DNA from: Chiridota heheva
Taxonomy: Eukaryota > Echinodermata > Holothuroidea > Apodida > Chiridotidae
Assembly: GCA_020152595.1 (NCBI GenBank)
Contig: JAIGNY010000411.1
Location: forward strand, 461,501-525,500
DNA: 64,000 nt
Direction of reading: 5' to 3'
The position numbers and the translations under genes are program-made. Numbering within the stretch: position 1 is the stretch's first letter; each line of letters starts with the position of its first letter. A model generated the notes under the pieces. That model saw only the letters and a list, made by a program, of their open reading frames with translations. It was not told the DNA's origin and made no database searches. Shown in pieces: positions 48,501 to 59,802 of this stretch.

Positions 48501-51500
48501 CTTCTGAAGGATGCACTTACTTTTCCCCTTTCTTTAGATATTCACATTTTACTGCAAGTCTCAAAATAACTTTGAGTTGTATCAGACATATTGAGTGAGG
48601 TTACTATCTTACCCAGTAACTCAGAAAACATGAAAGAAATCTTTATAAATGAAACACCTCTTTTCATTATATCTATTGAGTCACAAAGAAAGGAGAGACC
48701 CATGACTTGCCCATATTAATGAAATATTAAAATATTAACAATGTATCCTTGTGGCATAATGCAATTTACTTTTCATTGATATGCAAATAAGCTAATTAGT
48801 ATGCACACACAACCCACCAATCATGCTTAACTGAACAGTACCAATGCCACCTACAACTGTATCAAGTACCAAATTATTATCTCAGGTTAATTTTGTACAA
48901 AAGTCTATTGTTATGCAAATAACCTAAATAATATGCACACTATACCTCACCATACTGGGTGTAGACAATGCTCTTCACATATATGATAATTTATGTAAGC
49001 AAAATCCACACACCCACTTAACATTAAGAGATATCATAGATACAAATATTTTCATTGTTATGCAAATAAGCTTATTAGTATGCAAACACAACCCTCAATC
49101 ATGCTCATTTTAAGAATACCCATGTCCTCTACCCCTGTGCCAAGTTACATGAATGTACACCATTTATAACTAAAGTTATGCACTGAATGTTAAACATTTT
49201 GTATGAAAATATATTGTTATGAAAATAACCTAATTAATATGCACTTCACCTCGCCATTTAAGTGTAGACAACGTGCAAACAAAACGGGCCCACATTAACT
49301 GTAATTTAAGAGATATCATAGATACAAATATTTTCATTGTTAGGCAAATAAGCTAATTAGTATGCACACACAACCCCTAATCATACTCGCTTGAACAGTA
49401 CCCCTATGCCACACAATCCCTAATCATGCTCACTTGAACAGTACCCCTATGTCAAGTTACATTAATGTACACCATTCATAACTTTAAAAAATTTTAACCA
49501 ACAACTTTAATCAAAACTTGATATTTTCATTGTTATGCAAATAAGCTAATTAGTATGCACACACAACCTTCCAATCATGCTCATTTGATCAGTACCCATG
49601 TCCTCTACCCCTATACCAAATCACATGAATATACAACATTCATAACTTAAGTTTTAAAAACTTTTAATCGATGCCGACGACAGTAGAATAGCTCTACTAT
49701 TCTTCAAATAGTCGAGCAAAAAAGGCTGCATGAATACTTACTGTTGCAAAATTCTCCTTCGTGGCCCTCAAGACAATTGCAGTGAAAGCCATCAATGAGG
49801 TCCTGGCAGACTCCACCATTTTGGCAGGGGGTAGAAGCACATTCATTTATATTTACCTCACAGTGAGAGCCTGTAATATACAAAAATGGGATATGTAAAT
49901 GATCAACTTTGGGAAAACTGCTTAGGTTTTCAGCATGCGGATCTAATAAAGCCTAAGAGCAAAGAAAAGGAAGCATAAAAGAAACGTGATATATACTGCA
50001 CATATTCAGTTCAAATCTCATTCATTTGAAATGTTTTTAAAATTCTGTTTCACAGATTTTAAATTTAATATGCAGTTTACATGTGAAAATGGAGATATGT
50101 TGGTCAGAGTATTTTTGATATCATGGAAAAACAATATCATGATATCGCGACAATCGACATATTATAGGATCCCTACCGATGCTCTCATAATCTAGATTGG
50201 CATATATAACATTCATTCACCCAGTACTCTTCAAACTTTAATAAAGAAACACTTAGCAGAAAATACTAACTCGCTTCTCTTGAAAATCCGCTGAAACACA
50301 GACGATAAACAGTCAAGGAACAACATTACTCCCTCCAAAAAAATCAATCCCAAATAAACATTTTATTGGTGACAGTTTTTGCTACAGGCAAAGAATTTCA
50401 TTTTGCCTCTCGGCAGATATCGATATAAAACATTTTTTGACCCCAGTGTACCTTAAGAATTAATCAATTTAAACTTTCCTTAAGGCGAAATCTTGTCATC
50501 AGATACGAACATTTTCACATAATGTGCATGCCAGTCTTGTGTTATACCGAGGGCCTCTCACGCATAATCATTTCAACTTCTTTTTCTGTCTGGCATTTCA
50601 AAGTAAAATGCAGATTTTAATCAGAATTGATCTGGCAATGTTCCTTTAACTGAACAAAACATGAATTAAGAATTCATTTTAATATTTGCTATTCCATACA
50701 TGATCCTTAACAATATTCTAATAGCATAGCATAGCATATCAAGGTTTAACGTCCCAAAAGCATCCAGTGCTGGAAATTATATCAAGATGGCCACGGCCTT
50801 TGATAACCTTGTGAACTCACTGGTTGCAAACCCACCGGGATTCAAACCCGAGACGTGCAGGTGAGAGGACAAAGCACTAACCATTACACTACAGAGGTCT
50901 AATGACTGGAGTTCTATTGTATGCCTAATGCATACAGTACATATGCCAGTTTTTATAAATATTTTTTTGGCTAGGGGCAATGGAAGGTGCAGCTCTATTA
51001 TTTAGGGCAGGGGGCCTAAACTAGACAAATGTTGGCCATCCAATTTTTTTTTAATGCCAGAAATATTTTTTTAATGCCAGAAATATTTTAGGGAAGGGGA
51101 CATAAACTAGACGATTGCCATAAATTAGCTGGGGAAAGGAAAAGCAGCTCTGTCAATTAGGGAAGGGGACATAAACTAGACGATTGCCATAAATCATTTG
51201 CTAGGGGAAAGGGAAGAGAAAGCTCTGTCAATTAGGGAAGGGGACATAAACTAGACAATTGCCATAAACTATTATTTGCTAGGGGCTAGGGAAGGAGCAG
51301 CTCTGTCAATTAGGGTAGGGGGACATAAACTAGACAATTCCATAAACTGTTTGCTAGGGGCTAGGGAAGAAGCAGCTCTGTCAATTAGGGTAGGGGGACA
51401 TATACTAGACAATTGCCATAAATTATTTGCTAGGGGCTAGGAAGGAGCAGCTCTGTCAATTAGGGTAGGGGGACATAAACTAGACAATTGCCATAATTCG

Positions 51501-52020
51501 TTTGCTAGGGGCTAGGGAAGGAGCAGCTCTGTCAATTAGGGAAGGGGACATAAACTAGACGATTGCCATAAATTATTTGCTAGGGGAAGGGAAGAGGAAG
51601 CTCTGTCAATTAGGGCAAAGGGGACATAAGCTAGACAAATGTTGGCTTTCCAATTTTTTTTATTTTTAAGGAGGAAGGTTCTCCTGGAGTTTATTTCCCT
51701 AGACACCACTCTGCCTTAAATTCAACCTGCTTTAGCTTCCCGTTACCACCTTAATGCCATCTACATTACATAAGAAGACAAACCTGTAAAGCCAGCTTCA
51801 CATATACACATGTACGACAGCCCCTCGTCAATGCAGATTGACGTGTTGTGACAAGGGTCCGATGCGCAACGGTCCACTTTCATTTCACAGTGCTGACTAA
51901 AATAACCTGGGAGACAAGTACACCTGTATTCATTGATAAGGTCGATGCACTCTGCGTTGTTCAAACACGGATGGGAGATGCACTCGTTGTATTCCATCTC
52001 ACAGTTGACACCTGTGTATC
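45385..52020 (-). CDS. C-terminal part of an EGF-repeat type I membrane protein, four exons
   Basis: Exons in transcript order are 52020-51784, 49870-49742, 47083-46900 and 45517-45385, with GT/AG borders and matching phases (1, 1, 2). The protein part has the end of one EGF-like domain, three complete EGF-like domains, a short linker, a transmembrane helix (47040-46960 region) and a cytoplasmic tail of about 65 residues ending KARKI. The EGF domains carry the C-x-D-x4-[YF]-x-C-x-C hydroxylation motif and one has an N-I-N-E-C calcium-binding start, so an extracellular calcium-dependent adhesion or receptor role is likely. The tail lacks the C-terminal ERLI of Crumbs and has no Notch ankyrin repeats. 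I do not recognise the orthologue. Upstream exons were not found up to the window end. Confidence 0.9.
46900..47083 (-). CDS. Transmembrane exon of the EGF protein
   Basis: Minus-strand acceptor ctcgtag precedes 47083, and the donor GTGTGT starts at 46899. A juxtamembrane KVDLPKTSLRAPKG is followed by a hydrophobic stretch, FIAIGLLASALAASFSLIAV, then CGCWVQKTRGPRK, which is the expected positive inside flank. The acidic YYDDEDR end follows. Entry phase 1, exit phase 2. Confidence 0.93.
47601..47660. repeat. Short direct triplication
   Basis: gcacgtagccaagggggg occurs twice and a third, changed copy (gcacgtagccatgggtgg) follows. No gene. Confidence 0.85.
47851..48478. repeat. 54-bp minisatellite, about 12 copies, open on the minus strand
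   Basis: Unit core TTGATGGACATATATGCCGG, then TAATGGGGCTAAGCTAGCGT and AGACAATGGGCT. Since 54 is 18 codons, the minus strand reads an 18-residue repeat (INKPIVYASLAPLPAYM). One unit near 48218 lost a base and breaks it. Unit differences change amino acids as often as not, so coding is unlikely, although it lies in an intron of the EGF gene on the same strand. Confidence 0.93.
48720..49640. repeat. About 280-bp tandem repeat, AT-rich
   Basis: ttatgcaaataagctaatta with gtatgcacacacaacc recurs near 48780, 49057, 49340 and 49530. Between these lies a related cctaattaatatgcac form. It lies in the EGF gene intron. Confidence 0.8.
49742..49870 (-). CDS. EGF exon: calcium-binding type EGF domain
   Basis: Minus-strand acceptor tattacag precedes 49870, and the donor GTAAGT starts at 49741. 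It reads SHCEVNINECASTPCQNGG, then VCQDLIDGFHCNCLEGHEG and EFCN. SHC supplies the last Cys of the preceding domain. N-I-N-E-C and C-Q-D-L-I-D-G-F-H-C fit a calcium-binding, hydroxylatable EGF domain. 129 bases, phase 1-1. Confidence 0.94.
50720..50901 (-). mobile_element. tRNA-derived SINE, copy 1
   Basis: Read on the minus strand it starts agacctctgtagtgtaatgg (A-box-like TAGTGTAATGGTTAG), with GGTTTGAATCC as B box, then a body that ends in short TATGC-type repeats. A second copy at 54325-54502 has the same orientation and about the same length, so this is a mobile family and not a tRNA gene. Confidence 0.85.
50985..51645. repeat. About 75-bp tandem repeat, eight or so copies
   Basis: Unit landmarks: ctctgtcaattaggg, ggggacataaactagac, attgccataaat and tttgctaggggctaggga. 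It lies in the intron next to the two-EGF exon. Confidence 0.92.
51784..52020 (-). CDS. EGF exon: end of one EGF domain and two further EGF domains
   Basis: On the minus strand the acceptor cttttcag precedes GATACACAGG at 52020, and the donor GT lies at 51783-51782. It reads YTGVNCE (end of the previous EGF), then MEYNECISHPCLNNAEC and CTCLPGYFSQHCE, then VDRCASDPCHNTSIC and MCICEAGFTG. The sixth Cys of the last domain lies in the next exon. The 237 bases are symmetrical, phase 1-1, typical of shuffled EGF exons. Confidence 0.93.
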
Positions 52021-52032
52021 CTGAAAAGACAA

Positions 52033-52062
52033 ATTGATTGATTGATTGATTGATTGATTGAT
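52033..52062. repeat. GATT tetranucleotide run
   Basis: Seven gatt repeats 13 bases upstream of the two-EGF exon acceptor on the minus strand; read there as AATC repeats, near the branch region. Confidence 0.9.
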
Positions 52063-52254
52063 ATGTAGATAATTGATAAGACTTGAAGGGACATCCACAG
52101 CAAAGGTCCCGGTAAAATAAAAATTACATCATAAACAAAATCAGAATTAAAAATGAGAACTTTTTTCTTTTAATTAAACAAATGAAGACCTTTTTTTTTA
52201 CCTCATACATGGTACAGACCTGATGCAAAAACCCCCAAAATTAGTTTCCCAGTT

Positions 52255-52470
52255 ACTTAGCGCAAAAATTGCACTGGTAAATCAAGTTTTCATGAAACGT
52301 TACTCAACTACTTGATCGGGAAATCTTTAATTATTTTTTTGAAAATTTCCTTCAATTTTAGGAAGCTTTCTGCGTTTTCCAGGAAATTTTCATCAATTTT
52401 CGGAAATTCTGTTTAATTTTTGGGAATTCTTGCCAGATTTCACCAAAATTTTACTAGTTTTCAAAGTAAA
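52255..52470 (+). repeat. Interspersed family G, copy 2
   Basis: aaaaattgcactggtaaatc, catgaaacgttac and repeated gaaattttcatcaattttcgg phrases parallel 10425-10640. Just upstream of the two-EGF exon on the opposite strand. Confidence 0.55.
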
Positions 52471-52724
52471 AACGATAACTATGTTCCTACTATTTTGACC
52501 TTTAATCTCACACATGGTTTTAACCTGATAGAGCATACAAAATTTGAAGGAATATGATAAAATGATGCAATCCAATTTCTCCAAGATTGTAACTTCTCAA
52601 CAGAGAAACAGATGGACTAACCTATTGGTTGAAAGCTCTACAATTAAAAAGCATGCGATATCAAACAGTATAAGACAAGAATTTCAGTCTAAGTCAGAGG
52701 CTTCACAAATTTTGCATATGCTCA

Positions 52725-53095
52725 ATTTTGATCAGCAGGTTTGCGATATCACTATCAAACTTTGACCAGCAGGTTTGCGATATTACTATCAAACTTTGAC
52801 CAGCAGGTTTGCGATATTACTATCAAACTTTGATCAGCAGGTTTGCGATATTACTATCAAACATTGATCAACAGGTTTGCGATATTACTATCAAACATTG
52901 ATCAGCAGGTTTGCGAAATTACTATCAAACTTTGATCAGCAGGTTTGCGATATTACTATCAAACTTTGATCAGCAGGTTAGCGATATTACTATCAAATTT
53001 TGATCAGCAGGTTAGCGATATTACTATCAAATTTTGATCAGCAGGTTTGCGATAGTACTATCAAACTTTGATCAGCAGGTTTGCGATATCATCAT
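52725..53095. repeat. 34-bp minisatellite, 11 copies
   Basis: Unit core TTTGATCAGCAGGTTTGCGA, then TATTACTATCAAAC; variants gaccagc, gttagcg and aaatt. TGATCA is palindromic. Confidence 0.95.
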
Positions 53096-53544
53096 TACAT
53101 GATACTTTTAAAAATGTAAATGTTTTACTAAAACGTTTTCTTACACAAACACTTCTAAATGTCCATAACTCAATTAGCTGCAGCTGTTAAAACTATTGAT
53201 GGAACAACAAATATATATTTAAAGTTCCAGGAAGATTGTTTGTTTTAATATACAAACCATAAGTTCTTTCCATAATTTGACAGACTAGTCTTCATATAAC
53301 CACGAAATCCTCACTAGATCTTTAAATATTTATGTGTACGATGGCAAGGTCATTATGTTCTCATCCATAAAGGGGAGAGGCACTTGGGGACAATGGGGCC
53401 TTCGGTAGATCCCCTCAGCCTTCAGGCAGATCACTCAAATGCTCAACACTTTAACCCTAAAATGTAAGCATTTTAAAGCACAAAATATTCCAGCTTTCGA
53501 TAATTGTTCCTCAAAAACTGTGTACTTTGATCTTTTAATTCCAA

Positions 53545-54228
53545 ATGAGTCCCCTGTAAGCTTTGTCCCCCTGTGAGCTATGTCCTCCTGTAAGCACTGT
53601 CCCCCTGAACTCTGTCCCCCTTGAGCTCTGTCATCCTGTGAGCTGTCCCCTCTGAGCATTCTCCCCCTGCAAGCTCTATCCCCTATCAACTCTCTCTCCC
53701 CTCGAGTTCTGTCCCCTGCAAGCACTGTCCCCTGTGAGCACTGTCCCCATGTGAACTCTGTCCCCCACTGAGCTCTGTCTCCTCTGAGCTCTCTCCCTGC
53801 AAGCTCTATCCCCTATCAATTCTCTCCCCCTTGAGTTCTGTCCCCTGCAAGCACCGTCCCCTATGAGCACTGTCCCCATGTGAACTCTGTCCCCCACTGA
53901 GCTCTGTCTCCTCTGAGCTCTCTCCCTGCAAGCTCTATACCCTATCAATTCTCTCCCCCTTGAGTTCTGTCCCCTGCAAGCACTGTCCCCTGTGAGCACT
54001 GTCCCCATGTGAACTCTGTCCCCCACTGAGCTCTGTCTCCTCTGAGCTCTCTCCCTGCAAGCTCTATCCCCTATCAATTCTCTCTCCCTTTGAGTTCTTC
54101 CCCCGGCAAGCACTGTTCCCTATTAGCTCTTTCCCCATGTGAACTCTGTCCCCCACTGAGCTCTGTCCCCCTACAAGCTCTGTCCCCCTGTCAGCTCTGT
54201 CTCTCTGTCAGCTCTGTCCCCCTGTTTA
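53545..54228. repeat. CTCTGTCCCC minisatellite with about 130-bp higher-order unit
   Basis: Short units (gagctctgtccccctgt type) are arranged in a longer block, gttctgtcccctgcaagcac to ccctatcaattctctccccc, that repeats three times at about 53705, 53833 and 53960. Minus-strand reading frames (RACRE.AQRRQSS) follow the repeat and are not genes. Confidence 0.93.
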
Positions 54229-54324
54229 TTAGGTATTCAATACACATCTTGTGCCTGCTGTGATTTCACATCACTCCTTTATCATAAGAGCAAATCAAAC
54301 TAAATTCATTTCTAAATAGAAATA

Positions 54325-54502
54325 TAGCATAGCATATAGCAAGGTTTAACGTCCCGAAAGCATCCAGTGCTGGACATTATATCAAGATGGCCACGGCCTT
54401 TGATAACCAGTTGTGAACTTACTGGTTGCAGACCTACCGGGATTGGAACCCGGGACGTGCAGGTGAGAGGACAAAGCACTAACCACTACACCACAGAGGT
54501 CT
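54325..54502 (-). mobile_element. tRNA-derived SINE, copy 2
   Basis: Same family as 50720-50901. The tRNA-like head is at 54502-54430 on the minus strand, with B box GGTTCCAATCC and tail repeats of TATGC type near 54330. Both copies lie in the same orientation in or upstream of the EGF gene. Confidence 0.85.
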
Positions 54503-55961
54503 GTTAAATATATAGGTCTAGATCAAACAATAGAAATCTAACAATTGGTTTTGTTTTGATGACGTATATGCATAAATTATAGGCATATTGAGTTATATCT
54601 AAAATCTTTTTCCTAACACAAACCTTTTCTGCACCCCATGAACAATTCTCAACCAGGGTCTTAATTAAAAACTAGTTAAAAGACGTCTAAATATAACAAG
54701 CATGTCTTATCATCTAATATGAACGAATATATTTCTTAATAAAACATTTTTGTTCTCACTTTTCACTCCGTTTGATACATGTCAAATATTTGTTTCTCGT
54801 ATGATCAAAATTTGACAGAACAAAGGGTCTCCATTTGAAGAAATTTGAACTCTATAAAGAAGAATTGATCGCAGTGTAATGTAACATGATACGTCTCCTC
54901 TAAAGATTTTGGTGACATTTATCATAAATGTGAATAATAAAGCACGACTAATGAGGGTGAATGGCCGACTCACTGTCATTTACGAGAATAAATCTAAAAA
55001 AATATCGTGAAAATTGAGCAAAACAGATGCTTTCTTATTCATAATATCATCCAGGGGATTTGATACAGAAAAGCAGATGGGGGGGAAAACTTTGTTGCAA
55101 ACTTAATAATGACATTTTATGTGCATTGAGGGTTAATGAATTATTCATTAAATAATTTCAAGCTTGAATTTTGCACGCCATGATATCGGCACATTAAAAA
55201 TTTCTGAAGTAAATGTTTGAATTATTTGTGAATTTTGACTAATAGCTTTTGCAAATGAATAGAGAACATCACAGATATTTTTTCTTTCTTCTTCAAGGAT
55301 GAGATCAACAGCTACAACTTGTTGAAACATTTAGTAAAAATAAGGTTTCCATGAATCTACTTTTCTATTGTAAATTATTCCACATTTAGAAATCAAAAAT
55401 GCTGTAAAATGTTTGTATTGCTTCTTCAATCCCTCTTCTTTCATTTGTGATTAATATTTTAGAATTTTAAGGACATTGTTAAAATTTCATTGACGCCGCC
55501 AGTATCCTCCTCCCCTATCTTGTTAACTTAACCCTCCTCACTTCCCCTTAAATGCTGACCGTTATTAATGGGGTTTCTTTCTTGTCTGGAAATGATGTTA
55601 AAACAGAAATAAATTCAACATTGAAAAGGAGGGGAGGGTAGGGAGTTACAATTCTCCAAATAAATATTACAGAAATTTACACTATAGCATATCTAGTTCT
55701 AATAATGCTGAATTGTTTCAACAGTTTTGTCCAAGACAGTAGCTGTCACTTTTAGCACTTAAGGAGTCAGAAAATTCAAGAGAGAGCTTGAACATAATAA
55801 TTGTGTTGAACACTTTCTGCACCATGTTTTCCCTTGTATGATACTATTTCATATACAATGGAAATGTCATAACCACTGAACTTATTTTTAGTGGTCAAGT
55901 TCAGAGATGATGAAGCAATAAATTCATCTTATAAGAGAGAGGACTTTCATAGAAAAAGCAG
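54503..55961. other. No gene seen
   Basis: AT-rich sequence upstream of the known EGF exons. No Cys-rich exon was found here. Confidence 0.55.
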
Positions 55962-56960
55962 AACCAAAAGGTTTTGTAGTTCCGATGCTTCTTTTTCATG
56001 AGCTGATCGATTTGCAAAATTTGTATTTACTGTCATGTCATTGCATCCCTTACAGAAATATTAGCTTACAGCAAGATTGCAGCACGCTTGCAACAAGCTA
56101 ACATTTTTAACTTACAGCAAGCTTGCAGCACGCTTATGCAAGCTTGCAGCACGCTTATGCAAGCTTGCAGCATGCTTATGCAAGTTTGCAGCACGCTTAT
56201 GCAAGCTTGCGCAAGCATGCTGCAAGGTTGCGCAAGCATGCTGCAAGCTTGCACACGTGCTGCAAGCCTGCGCACGTGCTGCAAGCTTGCACAAGTGCTG
56301 CAAGCTTGCGCATGTGCTGCAAGCTTGTGCATGTGCTGCAAGCATGCGAACGAGCTGCAAGCTTGCGCATGTGCTGCAAGCTTATGTATGTGCTGCAAGC
56401 TTGGCAAGCATGCTGCAAGCTTATGCTAGCTTGTGAAAGCGTGCTGCAAGCTAGTATTTGAAACAAATTAGCTTGTGCAAGCTAGCAAAAACTATCTGCA
56501 AGCATGCACAAGATAGCAAAACTTTCTGCAAGCTTGCACAAGCTAACAAATATTTTATGCTAGCTTGAGCAAGCTAATGTTAGCTTGCGGAAGCTAGCAA
56601 GCTAGTATTTGTTACAAATACTGGCTTGCAGTATGTTTGCGCAAGCTACAAATTGCAAGCGTGCCGCAAACGTGTCGCAAGCGTGTCGCAAGCGTGTCAC
56701 AAGCGTGCTGCAAGCTGAAATTTCTGTAAGAGATATCATGAAATATTTGTTCCATATTTATTCATAAACCACACACCATGCAGATCGATAAAAATGTTGA
56801 CAACATTAGCATTTGCACACTAATCAACAACATTATCAAAGCAAGTATGATGCAAAAACGGTTGCTCATATATCCTAATTCAAGAATTTGTCAGTAAGCC
56901 CCGCCTACTCATTTATATTCATGAAAACACCATTACGATCCTAGGGCCACATTGAAAATG
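55962..56960 (-). repeat. Interspersed family A, copy 3, inverted and interrupted
   Basis: Reverse complement of the 13.9-14.2 kb copy: ccaaaaggttttgtagttcc at the outer end, then actgtcatgtcattgcat. After the nested 56047-56732 element it resumes with atcatgaaatatttgttcc, tgttgacaacatt and aagccccgcctactcat. Confidence 0.8.
56047..56732. mobile_element. Foldback-type inverted-repeat element nested in an older repeat
   Basis: The left end reads CCCTTACAGAAATATTAG and the reverse complement of the right end reads CTCTTACAGAAATTTCAG; both continue into AGCTTRCAGCA. The interior is a palindrome-rich array of short units such as GCAAGCTTGCAGCACGCTT. The flanks (55962-56046 and 56733-56960) continue as one older repeat, matched uninterrupted at 13.9-14.2 kb on the other strand. 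Comparison with that empty site suggests a 2-bp AT target duplication (56045-56046 and 56733-56734). No transposase is present. Confidence 0.8.
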
Positions 56961-57334
56961 ATGTGTCCTAAACACCCGGTCATTAACAAAAAACTGGTCC
57001 AATGATTATATAACATACCTGCTTCATATTGGCGTTACTTTCTTACTCTGGCATGAAATTATACGATGCATTTCCATGCTCCGAGACGGGATTCATGCAT
57101 AAGTGATTAAACTAACTTGAATATGATTTTTAGGCATGCATTTGTGTCTAGAAATTATGCTGCTATGCTTGAAAGTCCATATAGTGGGTTTTTCCAATCA
57201 GTGGAGGAGAGATGTTGCATGCATCAATAGACAAGTTGGACAACTTTTCAATGTGGCGGCTAGATCATCATGCTGCCACAACATAAGAACATATGTACAG
57301 ACCATAACCCACCTGTGTGCCTGATATAACATAA

Positions 57335-57745
57335 TTTTGGCTTTGTAAATCTGATTGCTGTTACCCTGAACACTTAGCAAACAGAATTTAGTTTATCCCC
57401 TTTGCTAAAAACTCTATGATCCGGAGAAGTGCCATAAATGGATCAAAACTTGCGGCAGGCCTCACGAACATCTAAATGTCAATACATTAGTAATGCATGA
57501 TTGCGGATTTGAGGTTTGTTTGCCCCACCTGGTAACCGAGTTGCTATGGCGGGCGTGGCCTAATTCATAATCTTGAAAGGTTAATTGATGGGAAAGTCTG
57601 CTAGAAAGTGATTTGGTAAGGTAATTAGACTCGAAGCTTTTGGTCAGAATTTGCTACACCACTTGTGGATTTAAGGTTTGTTTGCCCCACCTAGGTACCG
57701 TGTTGCTATGGTGTGTGTGTGGCTTATTTTCTGACCCAGAGATGT
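57335..57745 (+). repeat. MITE-like family B, truncated copy 2 and a second right end
   Basis: It starts inside the element (ggctttgtaaatctgattgc) and runs to GTTTGCCCCACCTGGTAACC. A further right end, GTTTGCCCCACCTAGGTACC, follows at about 57678. The left half seen at 28232-28430 is missing. Confidence 0.75.
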
Positions 57746-58179
57746 CAACTATCATGATAGACAGTTAAGGCATGAAGAAAATCTGTTGCAATGGATTTGT
57801 AGTCCAAAATTCTCAAAGCCTACAATTTTAAACCAAAACATCACTTAAAATCACTCATCAATAAACAAACAAAACCTTCACTGTTAAATACCATCCTATT
57901 TGTACATTATTACTTCAAGCCAGACACGCTCCTTGACCAGTGACCCAGGGGAATACTTTTGTCCTTGTGTTAAGTGTGAAAGTCAGTGCAGCTGCAGTGA
58001 AATGTGTTTACATCAATGTCAGATTATGACCATGGAAAGTGAGGTGAAGTGTGTAGAATCCCTGGTGCAATTGCTAATTTCTTGTGCTGGATTGTGGTTT
58101 CTGATGTGAGCAATATAGACCCTGACAGATTTTAGATTTTGTCGGGACTTAAGACACAAAATGTATTGCGAGTTTTAGA

Positions 58180-58330
58180 CTTAATGGACAACAAAATACA
58201 AAGGTTAATTGCAATACATCACAAAGTAGCATAAAGAATATGCAAGTTGATGCCTGAAATTAAAATCGCTGTAAAATGGTCAATTTTTAATCAATATTGA
58301 TGTAATTTTTAACTGTTCTAATGGTTTCAA
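58180..58330 (+). repeat. Interspersed family F, partial copy 3
   Basis: Only the end is present: gcaatacatcacaaagtagc, aagttgatgcctgaaatt and cgctgtaaaatggtcaattt. It abuts the SINE at 58330. Confidence 0.6.
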
Positions 58331-58835
58331 ATCATATTAGCTAATGCTGCCTCCACACAACCATACACCTTGTTTCCAAGTATCTGCAAAGCATTGATTT
58401 CCAATGAATTAAACACACAATAGGCTTTTATACCATGCCAATCCATTAAGACCACAGTGCCTCCCGTCAAGTTCTCGGCTGCCAATGAATCAGACGCATG
58501 AACTTTGACTTGACTTTGCCAGGACCAGAAGTGAATGAACACCGCATTTTCACGCTTCTCTTCTCGAATAGTGTTCAGAGAACCAGGCAGATATGACTGT
58601 CCCACCATTAGAACTGACAGCTTAACGTCCCCCTGAAGGACGGTGTGCGCCATTCAACCATTGCCACTTCTCTCAACAGCTTAATGTGGAGTAGGAGCTG
58701 CAGATGAAATGCTTCCGCTTTGACGTTCGGCATATCTGTCTGCATAGCTGTAGAAAAATTGAGTAAGTCCTGACTAAGGCTTGAACTTGGGACCTCCAGC
58801 ATCTCAGTCGTGCGATCTGCCAAGTGAGCCACCTA
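58330..58835 (-). mobile_element. Second tRNA-derived SINE family, copy 2 (with longer 3-prime part)
   Basis: On the minus strand the head GTGGCTCACTTGGCAGATCG with AAGTTCAAGCC (B-box-like) is followed by GAGAGAAGTGGCAATGGTTG and ACCGTCCTTCAG, as in 25505-25845. The reading frames in this stretch are not treated as genes. The outer limits are uncertain. Confidence 0.65.
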
Positions 58836-59382
58836 TTCTCCATAATTCTGCTTCATACTTGTTCTCCACACTCCCTTCAAAGCCATTCCTTATCAAAGTC
58901 TTACGGCCCATTTCCAAGTACTTTGTTTGTGAGGTATGCTGTTTCTCATTTGCCTTGTTCTCATGACAACAACGAGATGCTTAGCCTACTTTAAGACAAA
59001 AACCCTGTCTGTTCCAAATCCTGATGAATGCTCCCAAAAGACCAGCTGACGTCATCACGTTGATTATCAAGGAGCATATTGCCTACTCTACAAGAAGGAA
59101 TTCAGGGTTCACGTCGTTTCTTACTTTGAAAATTGGAATTCAGGACAAATGCTGCTTTTTTATTTAAAAAGTTCATCTCGTAATCTCATGTGTACTTATG
59201 TAACTAATCAATATACAAGCTGCTTGTTAAAATTCAAATGCATTTCAGAGTAACATTTGCAAATAGAGTAACATAATGCAGAAAACTTTGAAAAGAAAGA
59301 TAAAACATACCAGCCAAATAGATTAAAAATCAAGGAAGATAGTAACTGGCAATAAAATCAACGTCTCTGACTTATGAAATAG

Positions 59383-59800
59383 GCCACATCAACCATAGCA
59401 ACGCGGTAACTAAGTGGGAGCAAACAAACCTTAAATCCGCAATCCTGTACGACCAATACATTGACATTTAGATGTTCGCAAAGCCTGCCGCAAGCTTTGA
59501 TTCATTTATGGCACTTCTCTGGATCTTTAGAGTTTTTAGCAAATGGGACAAACAAAATTCAGTTTGCTAACTGTTCTGAGTAACAGCAATCCCGTAAGTG
59601 CAATTTTTGTTCACCATTTTGCCGTCACTCAGTCTGTATAAGCAGAAATTTGTTTTATATAGTAAATTGCATTGACTACATGAGAGCGCGCCACTTGCTA
59701 GCTGTACTGTACCATTACCACGTAGGATGTTTGCCCCACGATTGCACAAATTTTGTTGATAGGCAAGGTGATGCAGTGATTGGTTGAAAAAGCTGTCATT
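59383..59800 (-). repeat. MITE-like family B, copy 3 (inverted)
   Basis: Reverse complement of the 28.2-28.7 kb element: gcggtaactaagtgggagca at the low end, atgttcgcaaagcctgccgc, gactacatgagagcgcgcc, and gattggttgaaaaagctgtc at the high end. The large 31-bp minisatellite starts directly beside its high end. Confidence 0.8.
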
Positions 59801-59802
59801 TA

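Noticed and set aside
53435-54113. Minus-strand Arg/Gly/Asp-rich frames
   Set aside because: Product of the CTCTGTCCCC array; no domain.
56066-56466. Cys/Ala/Leu-rich frames on both strands
   Set aside because: They lie inside the foldback element and are open in five frames because of its palindromic units.
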